Shown piece after piece: positions 1 through 5,148 of a DNA stretch of 5,148 nucleotides. How positions within the stretch are numbered: the first letter of the stretch is position 1; each line of letters opens with the position of its first letter. A program made the translations under genes and the position numbers. The notes under the pieces are model-generated. The model was not told where the DNA came from and ran no database searches. It worked only from the letters and a program-made list of their open reading frames with translations. The stretch comes from Spirochaetia bacterium (lineage in GTDB: Bacteria; Spirochaetota; UBA12135), in the NCBI GenBank assembly GCA_003497555.1, contig DNNS01000380.1:1-5148 (forward strand), in the 5' to 3' direction.

Positions 1-2
1 AT

Positions 3-1157
3 ACACCCCCGGGAAAAACGCTTGATCTGCACGCCCTAAAAGACGAAATAAAAAAATACGGATTTGATTATATCTGGGAAACCGCGGGCAAACAGCTTAT
101 GCTCAGAAATTACTGCGATTATTCGCATTACCTGGAACAAAAAGGCGCGCTTAAAACATATCATGATTTTCTTCTTACCATGGGTACAAATTCCGGCCAG
201 GCTCAGGACCCGGCTGCTGCCGGCGCAGATAAAGATTTCGGCAAACCGTTTCCGCTAGAAGAAAAAGATTATATGGACATTATGACTGCTGATAAAATAA
301 TTGAACGCATAAAAAAACGCCCGGCCGATAAGCCTTTTTATATTTTTGGTTCTTTCTGCAGCCCGCATAAGCCTTTTGATCCTCCGGTTTCCTATCTGGA
401 CTCTGTTCCCTATGAAGAAAAAAATGATTTTATTCCGGGTGATCATGAAATTCATGACGCGGCCTTAAAACAGTTATGGCAAAAAAGGCGGGCATATAAA
501 GCCATGATTAAACTGATTGATGATCAGATCGGGAGGATTATGGATACGCTGGAGCAGGAAGGTATTCTAGACAATACTGTTATTCTATTCACTTCTGATC
601 ACGGGGAAATGCTGGGCGATCACGGCAGACTGCAAAAATCCAGTTATTATAAAGGTTCTGTTCTGGTTCCATTTATCATACGGCATCCTGATTTTTTAAA
701 CAGAACAAGCAGTAGTTCTCCGGTGGAAACAAATGATATTGCTGCTACCATTCTTGATATTGCGGGGCTTGATCCGCAGGCAGTTCTTTCCCGGCCCTGG
801 CCGGGATTTCAGGATATTGTTCCCTGCCGTTCGGTCATGCCTGTAATCAGGAAAGAAACAGACAGCATACGCAGTTTTGCTTTTTCTGAATGTAATAACG
901 AATGGGAAATGACTGCTGATGAAAATTTTAAATATGTCCGTCATTTAAATTATTCTGAACCTGGTAATTGTCAGGAAACTCTATATGATCTGAAAAAAGA
1001 TCCGGATGAACTCCAAAACATTATCAACAACTCTGCATATGAACATGCATATAAAAAACTTAAGGATGCCAGGGATTTTATCAAAGACACAACTCCTCCG
1101 GCACAGACAACCTGGGCGCCGCTCATAAATCAGGCAAAAGTTTCCAGCCGAAAATAA
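3..1157 (+). CDS. Sulfatase (alkaline phosphatase superfamily), 5'-partial
   Basis: The reading frame is open to the left edge and ends at TAA 1155-1157, leaving 384 visible residues. Numbering from the first visible codon, it shows the sulfatase C-terminal landmarks: PHKPFDPP with its active-site His at residue 122, TSDHGEMLGDHG with the metal-ligand Asp199 and His200, Lys212 as the likely active-site lysine, and the family-typical LYDLKKDPDE near the end. The N-terminal metal-binding Asp pair and the formylglycine motif lie outside the window. Laying SHYLEQKG against NYLKEKN of the sulfatase at 3710-5074 suggests that roughly 110 residues are missing. The first Met in frame (base 99) falls inside the conserved domain and is not the start. 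By family it hydrolyses sulfate esters; the substrate, probably a sulfated sugar given the neighbouring GH20 gene, is inferred. Catalytic competence cannot be judged without the N-terminus. Confidence 0.93.
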   Translation, partial: TPPGKTLDLHALKDEIKKYGFDYIWETAGKQLMLRNYCDYSHYLEQKGALKTYHDFLLTMGTNSGQAQDPAAAGADKDFGKPFPLEEKDYMDIMTADKIIERIKKRPADKPFYIFGSFCSPHKPFDPPVSYLDSVPYEEKNDFIPGDHEIHDAALKQLWQKRRAYKAMIKLIDDQIGRIMDTLEQEGILDNTVILFTSDHGEMLGDHGRLQKSSYYKGSVLVPFIIRHPDFLNRTSSSSPVETNDIAATILDIAGLDPQAVLSRPWPGFQDIVPCRSVMPVIRKETDSIRSFAFSECNNEWEMTADENFKYVRHLNYSEPGNCQETLYDLKKDPDELQNIINNSAYEHAYKKLKDARDFIKDTTPPAQTTWAPLINQAKVSSRK

Positions 1158-1168
1158 GAGTATTTGTC

Positions 1169-1173
1169 AGGAG
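1169..1173 (+). promoter_or_regulatory. Shine-Dalgarno of the GNAT gene
   Basis: AGGAG lies 8 bases upstream of ATG 1182, an ideal spacing. It decides the start: the in-frame TTG at 1164 would place this site inside the coding region and has no ribosome binding site of its own. Confidence 0.85.
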
Positions 1174-1181
1174 AATTTTAT

Positions 1182-2093
1182 ATGCAACAGACTGAAATTT
1201 CATTTTTCCGCGAAGACTATCTTGATGACATTTGCGGATTGCTGAACCGCGCCCTTCCCCGCGAAGGCTTTACGCCTAATTCTCTGCAGCATCTGATTAT
1301 AAAGGATCCGCATTTTAAAGCGGAAGATACGATTGTCTTTATGCAGGGGAAAAAAATTACGGGTTTCCTGTCTGCTGTTATCCGCAGGCTGGAACAGTCT
1401 TCAGCCGGAGTAATAAAGGTTTTTGCTGTTGATCCTGCCTGGCAGCGTCAGGGTATTGCAGGAAAATGTTTTACGTTTATAGAGCAGCGTTTCCGGGCGG
1501 AAGGGGTACAGGAAATTCATGTCGGCAGTTACCGCGGCCGCACTTATGTTTTTGACGGTCTGCCGACTGCCTGTTCCGGCGCCTGGCTTTTCTTAAACAA
1601 ACAGGGATATATACGCGAAGGAACTTCATTTTATATGACTGCAAAACTTGATCGCGATTATTCAATAGTGGATGATGAAATTGCCGCACTCGCAGCTGAA
1701 GGAATAATAATCAGAAAAGCGCTGAGCAGTGACCGGGAAAAATTGCTTGACTGGATTATTGATGAGTTTGGCCTGGGATGGAAAGAAGCAACAGAAATTT
1801 CTTTTCTTACAGAACAGCCGACTGTCTGGATATGTGAAAAAAACGGAAAAATATCCGGCTTTGCCAATTATAATTCTACCTTTCCAGGGTTTTTCGGCCC
1901 CACCGGCATAGGCGGAACAGAACGCGGCCGCGGCCTGGGAAGAATATTACTTTTAAAATGCCTGCAGGATCTGCAAAAAACCTGTACCCGTGTACGCATT
2001 CCTACCGACGATAAACGGCTCTCGTTTTATCATCGTTCTGCCGACGCGAATGCGGATATAATCTTCTGGCGCATGAAAAAGATTCTGAAATAA
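1182..2093 (+). CDS. Tandem-domain GNAT-family N-acetyltransferase
   Basis: The protein has about 303 residues and two GNAT folds. In the N-terminal half (about residues 1-160), VDPAWQRQGIAGK carries the acetyl-CoA pyrophosphate-binding loop QRQGIAGK at 88-95, and FLNKQGYIREG matches the late strand-helix region of GNATs. In the C-terminal half (about 170-303), RGRGLGR at 248-254 is a second R/Q-x-x-G-x-G/A loop, followed by a helix and a final SFYHRSADANADIIFWRM segment. Both loops look intact, so either or both halves could bind acetyl-CoA. No signal peptide is seen, so it is probably cytoplasmic. It starts 24 bases after the upstream sulfatase and ends 19 bases before the GH20 gene, so it is likely co-transcribed. 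The acceptor is unknown. An amino-sugar acceptor is attractive because of the context, but nothing in the sequence proves it; a protein or small-molecule acceptor remains possible. Confidence 0.88.
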   Translation: MQQTEISFFREDYLDDICGLLNRALPREGFTPNSLQHLIIKDPHFKAEDTIVFMQGKKITGFLSAVIRRLEQSSAGVIKVFAVDPAWQRQGIAGKCFTFIEQRFRAEGVQEIHVGSYRGRTYVFDGLPTACSGAWLFLNKQGYIREGTSFYMTAKLDRDYSIVDDEIAALAAEGIIIRKALSSDREKLLDWIIDEFGLGWKEATEISFLTEQPTVWICEKNGKISGFANYNSTFPGFFGPTGIGGTERGRGLGRILLLKCLQDLQKTCTRVRIPTDDKRLSFYHRSADANADIIFWRMKKILK

Positions 2094-2112
2094 CAATTTG
2101 AAAGTTACAAAA

Positions 2113-3708
2113 ATGGAAAACACAAACAGCATGGAGCATATATTTCATCTGAAGCTGGATGATTTTAATTACTCGGTGAAGTACATTGTATCCCTGATGC
2201 CGCTTCTAAAGCAATACGGTTTTACTGCAGTATTATTAGATCTGCGTACAAATTTTCCTTATAATTCAATTCCGGAACTGAAGAAAAATTCAACCTTTTC
2301 CAAAAATGACTTCACCGGAATTTTTAATGCCGCAGAAAATGCCAATCTGGCGATTATGGTTTTGGGAATCAGTATGTCTCATACCCGAAGACTGGGCAAT
2401 TATCCGGGTCTCAGAAAATATCTGGAAGAAAATAATCCGGATAATCTTGATCTGACATCAGCGCAGGCAGCGGATTTTATCGCCCGGGCTGCCGGTGATA
2501 TAATTGCGCTATGCCCGAAACTGTCTCTCCTTCATATCGGCGGCGATGAAATGCTTTCTCTGGGCAAAAGCGCAAAAGCCAATGCGCAGATTATTAAAAA
2601 CGGAAAAGGCCGCCTGGTTGCTTCGTTTGTAAACATGGTATCCTCACGGCTTAAAAATATCCGGCTGGGCATGTGGTCAGACATGCTGATCAGGCACCCG
2701 GAAGCAATCAACACACTCTCGAAAAAAATTATTATTTTTTACTGGGATTACTGGGGGCAGGGGGAAAGATCGCCTTTTATTTCCATAGGCGGCGGTTTAT
2801 CAGATACTTTTGTTCTAGACCGCAGTAAAATTTCCGAAGATCAGAAACAATTATTCAGCTGGCATATTGCCAGGCCGGCTCAGGAAATTCCAGCCGGGCA
2901 CAAAAGTCTTTTTAAAAAATATTGGAATATTAAAAACAACATGGCTGATTCCTTTCCTTACCTGAAGTGGTTTCGAGATAAAGGTTTTATTGTAATTTCT
3001 GCTTATCTGGCTTATACCGAAAAAGGAAGCATTCTTCCCAATACCGGAGAAAAAATCAGTCATATAAAAACATTTTTTGAAAAATCAATAAAACACCGGG
3101 CAGCCGGAGTCTGCTTCTGCCTCTGGACTCCGCAATGGCCGCTGCTTGATGCCATGAAACCGGCCATGATATTGTCAAATATCATATTGTCTAACCCGGG
3201 CGCTGACCATTCCAGACTATTTAAGAAGGCTGCTGACTCTTCCGGTTTAAGCCCTGTGATCTTTAAATTGCTGCTTACAGGCGTTTTGCGCTTTGAATTC
3301 TCCGACTCGCTTGATTTATTCTGGAAAGAGTCTTCTTTAAATGCAAAGCTCAAACAAATCACTGCAGCTGGTGAAATCCTGCATGAAAAAAAGAAACTTG
3401 TACATGTAATAAACTCCATGCAAAAAATATTAAAACACCCGTCATTTTACCGGACGGACATGGGTATACGCCTGCCGGTTAAAGAAATGCTCTTGAAAGC
3501 TCAATTAGAAATACTGCTGCTAAATGAGAATCCTGATCTAATTAAAATTAAAAAAATATTTAAATTATGCTGCTGTCAGGCAGCGGAATTTAAAAAATAT
3601 CTGCGGATGATTATGCCGGAAAAATCCGCTGACTATCTTTATACCAAACGCTGGAAAATTTTTCTCAAAGAATTATCCGGAATAATTGTAATTGCGGGAA
3701 AAAAATAG
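2113..3708 (+). CDS. Glycoside hydrolase family 20 protein, hexosaminidase D-like
   Basis: From ATG 2113 the product has 531 residues. It begins directly with the catalytic barrel, without a signal peptide or the N-terminal GH20b domain of classical hexosaminidases. HIGGDE at 141-146 is the GH20 signature: Asp145 would position the substrate acetamido group and Glu146 would be the acid/base in substrate-assisted catalysis. Other landmarks are SHTRR (His90, where HEXD-type enzymes have a GHMEF-like motif), MWSDML (Trp188, Asp190), FYWDYWG (about 209-215) and LWTPQW (Trp338, Trp342). Their order resembles hexosaminidase D as I remember it. Residues from about 356 on form a helical, lysine-rich C-terminal part with a CCC run at 486-488. 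The predicted reaction is release of terminal beta-GlcNAc or GalNAc, probably in the cytoplasm. The start is uncertain: GAAAG at 2100-2104 is a weak ribosome site for ATG 2113, ATG 2131 is possible, and TTG 2098 is unlikely. One base separates its stop from the next gene. Confidence 0.87.
   Translation: MENTNSMEHIFHLKLDDFNYSVKYIVSLMPLLKQYGFTAVLLDLRTNFPYNSIPELKKNSTFSKNDFTGIFNAAENANLAIMVLGISMSHTRRLGNYPGLRKYLEENNPDNLDLTSAQAADFIARAAGDIIALCPKLSLLHIGGDEMLSLGKSAKANAQIIKNGKGRLVASFVNMVSSRLKNIRLGMWSDMLIRHPEAINTLSKKIIIFYWDYWGQGERSPFISIGGGLSDTFVLDRSKISEDQKQLFSWHIARPAQEIPAGHKSLFKKYWNIKNNMADSFPYLKWFRDKGFIVISAYLAYTEKGSILPNTGEKISHIKTFFEKSIKHRAAGVCFCLWTPQWPLLDAMKPAMILSNIILSNPGADHSRLFKKAADSSGLSPVIFKLLLTGVLRFEFSDSLDLFWKESSLNAKLKQITAAGEILHEKKKLVHVINSMQKILKHPSFYRTDMGIRLPVKEMLLKAQLEILLLNENPDLIKIKKIFKLCCCQAAEFKKYLRMIMPEKSADYLYTKRWKIFLKELSGIIVIAGKK
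3696..3699 (+). promoter_or_regulatory. Probable weak Shine-Dalgarno of the second sulfatase gene
   Basis: GGGA lies 10 bases before ATG 3710, inside the last codons of the GH20 gene. Spacing is slightly long. With the GH20 stop (TAG 3706-3708) one base from the ATG, translational coupling or re-initiation is likely to help. Confidence 0.5.
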
Positions 3709-3709
3709 A

Positions 3710-5074
3710 ATGAAAAATACCAAACTAAATTTTCTTTTCATTATGGATGATCAGCACCGTTCTGAATATCTGGGTTTTTACGGAAAGGTACCGGTTAATA
3801 CTCCCAATCTCGACCGTTTGTCATCCCGGGGAACGGTGTTTACAAACTGCTTCACCAATTCTCCGCTCTGCGTACCGGCCCGTGCCGGACTGGCAAGCGG
3901 CCTGCTTCCTGATCGTCTGGGCTGCCTTGATAATCATTATTTTCTTCCGGCATCGGTAAAAACATATTATCAGCGCCTGCGGGATTACGGCTACCGGGTC
4001 GGGTGCGCAGGAAAACTGGATCTGGCCAAACCTGATCATTACAACGGAATAACCGGAGACCGTCCCTGCGTATTTACTGCCGGATTTACTCATCCGGTGG
4101 AATGTGAAGGGAAAATGCACGCCGGCTCCTCCCTTTTACCCATCGGCCCGTACACAAATTATTTAAAAGAAAAAAATCTGCTGGAAAAATTTTATCATGA
4201 CTACCGGAAGCGGGAATCAAAAGGCTGGATTAAAGAGGCCAGCCAGGATTCTGTTCTTGATACTGAGGATTTTGAAGATTCCTATATCGGCAGACGCGCC
4301 GCAGAATGGATAAATAATATTCCGGATGATTTTCCCTGGCATTTGCTGGTCAGTTTTGCCGGACCTCATGATCCGTTTGATCCGCCCAAAGAATATTCGC
4401 AAAAATACATGAATGTTAAAATGCCACCAGCCCTGGCGCCGAAAAGCAGCGGCAAACCCGAATGGATACAAAAATTCAGTCAAAAAACCAGTGCAGCAGA
4501 AACTGAACAGATCAGACGCCAATACTGCGCAGCTATAGAGCTTATTGATTTTCAAATCGGCATGATATTAGAATCCCTGGAGATACGGGGGATGCAGGAT
4601 AATACCTATATTATTTTTACCAGTGATCACGGCGAAATGCTGGGTGATCACGGTCTTTTTACCAAACATGTTCCCTACGAAGCGTCCATACGCGTGCCTT
4701 TAATCATCAGCAGCCCGAATGTAAAAAAACAGAAATCTGATGCTCTGATTGAATTAAGCGATCTTAATCCTGCTCTTTGCGAGCTGGCAGGGCTCCCTCC
4801 GCAAGAAAATATTGACGCTGAATCGTTTGTTCAAATTTTAACCGGCGCTGAAATAAAACACCGGGAAACAGTTGTTACCAGCCTCAGGCCGTTTCATGCC
4901 GTAAGATCGCATGAATATAAATATATAAAAAGTTTTAACGGATTTATCGAACTTTATAATTTAAAAAACGATCCCGCTGAATTTTATAATCTTGCGGATC
5001 AGGAAAAAAATCTTTGCCTCGAAATGGAAAAAATCTACAAACAAAGACTGCTGGGCTGTAAATGGCAGTATTAA
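3710..5074 (+). CDS. Sulfatase with CVPAR formylglycine motif, cytoplasmic-looking
   Basis: This is a complete 454-residue sulfatase, a normal length for the family. NFLFIMDDQHR gives the metal-ligand pair Asp13/Asp14. CVPAR at 54-58 is the site where Cys54 should be converted to formylglycine; it fits the CxPxR core with Ala instead of the usual Ser. PHDPFDPP supplies His220, SDHGEMLGDHG supplies Asp306 and His307, and Lys319 is the late active-site lysine. The usual Lys-x-His motif reads GKLDLAKPDHY, with Lys102 kept and Asp104 in the His position. The end, LYNLKNDPAEFYNLAD, is typical of the family. The first strand starts at residue 6, leaving no room for a signal peptide, so the enzyme probably works in the cytoplasm. 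ATG 3710 is preferred over TTG 3692, which overlaps the GH20 gene. It needs a formylglycine-generating or anSME-type maturase, not present in this window. The substrate is unknown; a sulfated sugar is inferred from the GH20 neighbour. Confidence 0.94.
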   Translation: MKNTKLNFLFIMDDQHRSEYLGFYGKVPVNTPNLDRLSSRGTVFTNCFTNSPLCVPARAGLASGLLPDRLGCLDNHYFLPASVKTYYQRLRDYGYRVGCAGKLDLAKPDHYNGITGDRPCVFTAGFTHPVECEGKMHAGSSLLPIGPYTNYLKEKNLLEKFYHDYRKRESKGWIKEASQDSVLDTEDFEDSYIGRRAAEWINNIPDDFPWHLLVSFAGPHDPFDPPKEYSQKYMNVKMPPALAPKSSGKPEWIQKFSQKTSAAETEQIRRQYCAAIELIDFQIGMILESLEIRGMQDNTYIIFTSDHGEMLGDHGLFTKHVPYEASIRVPLIISSPNVKKQKSDALIELSDLNPALCELAGLPPQENIDAESFVQILTGAEIKHRETVVTSLRPFHAVRSHEYKYIKSFNGFIELYNLKNDPAEFYNLADQEKNLCLEMEKIYKQRLLGCKWQY

Positions 5075-5103
5075 ACAGTCTGATAAATATTATGCCAAAA
5101 TCC

Positions 5104-5109
5104 AGGGAG
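5104..5109 (+). promoter_or_regulatory. Shine-Dalgarno of the gene starting at the right edge
   Basis: AGGGAG is followed by 5 bases and then ATG 5115. It is one of the two strongest ribosome binding sites in the window and supports a real gene start in the last 34 bases. The competing ATG at 5092 has no such site. Confidence 0.65.
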
Positions 5110-5114
5110 TCATC

Positions 5115-5148
5115 ATGCCGCGGTGGGGCACCCGAAACCATGAAAATG
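5115..5148 (+). CDS. Start of an unidentified gene, 3'-partial
   Basis: Eleven codons are visible, reading MPRWGTRNHEN, and the frame is open to the window edge. The support is the good ribosome binding site just upstream, the same strand, and a position 40 bases after the second sulfatase stop, as expected for the next operon gene. The fragment is too short to assign to any family. An overlapping frame from ATG 5092 (MPKSRESSCRGG...) is also open but lacks a ribosome binding site, so it is the less likely choice. Confidence 0.5.
   Translation, partial: MPRWGTRNHEN

Noticed and set aside
64..258. Plus-strand open frame of 64 codons at the left end
   Set aside because: It overlaps the sulfatase frame, which carries clear family sequence throughout this stretch, and its product shows no recognisable feature.
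790..805. Perfect 7-base inverted repeat CCCGGCC-CT-GGCCGGG, considered as a terminator
   Set aside because: It lies within the first sulfatase coding sequence, has no T-run after it, and a two-base loop is too tight for the full stem; it is best explained as GC-rich codons for RPWPG.
1164..1181. TTG start adding six residues to the GNAT protein
   Set aside because: The AGGAG site at 1169-1173 sits correctly for ATG 1182 and would be inside the coding region if TTG were used.
1534..1931. Two GCGGCCGC palindromes (1534-1541 and 1924-1931) in the GNAT gene
   Set aside because: Each falls in codons for Arg-Gly-rich segments of the two GNAT halves; two copies of an eight-base word give no evidence of a regulatory site.
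2098..2112. TTG start adding five residues to the GH20 protein
   Set aside because: No ribosome site precedes it; GAAAG 8 bases before ATG 2113 is weak but better placed.
3060..3419. Antisense open frame of 119 codons, the second-longest minus-strand frame being at 4217-4555
   Set aside because: Both lie wholly opposite well-supported GH20 and sulfatase coding sequence, have no family-like sequence, and look like mirror-strand shadows.
5075..5114. Gap after the second sulfatase, considered for a terminator or promoter
   Set aside because: No hairpin followed by a T-run and no convincing -35/-10 pair is seen in these 40 bases; only the ribosome site of the next gene is supported.

Overview
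The window lies inside a tightly packed, single-strand (+) gene cluster for breaking down a sulfated, N-acetylhexosamine-containing glycan. The order is: a sulfatase cut off at the left edge, a tandem-domain GNAT acetyltransferase, a glycoside hydrolase family 20 protein resembling hexosaminidase D, a complete second sulfatase, and the first codons of a fifth gene at the right edge. The gaps between genes are 24, 19, 1 and 40 bases. No terminator or promoter is visible between them, so one polycistronic transcript is the simplest reading.

The organism cannot be named from the sequence. The DNA is moderately AT-rich with many A-runs. Some genes have clear Shine-Dalgarno sequences (AGGAG, GGGAG), which argues against Bacteroidota. 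Clustered sulfatases beside a glycosidase, without SusC/SusD-type genes here, fit a sulfatase-rich bacterium of the PVC group (Lentisphaerota, Kiritimatiellota or Planctomycetota type). This placement is an inference of low to moderate strength.

Region by region: 3-1157 holds the C-terminal three quarters of a sulfatase. 1182-2093 encodes a protein of about 303 residues with two GNAT folds. 2113-3708 encodes a GH20 protein of about 531 residues with the HIGGDE catalytic motif and a long helical C-terminal part. 3710-5074 encodes a sulfatase of 454 residues with a formylglycine-type CVPAR motif. 5115 onward begins an unidentified gene. No stretch over 300 bases lacks a gene, and I saw no RNA gene, mobile element, CRISPR array or origin.

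Working model (inference): none of the three proteins whose N-terminus is visible has a signal peptide, so desulfation and hexosamine release probably take place in the cytoplasm on imported oligosaccharides. The sulfatases would remove sulfate esters and the GH20 enzyme would release terminal GlcNAc or GalNAc. The GNAT protein may acetylate an amino sugar or act on something else. The least ordinary points are the HEXD-like GH20 enzyme in an operon with a GNAT and two sulfatases, and the altered Lys-x-His motif of the second sulfatase.
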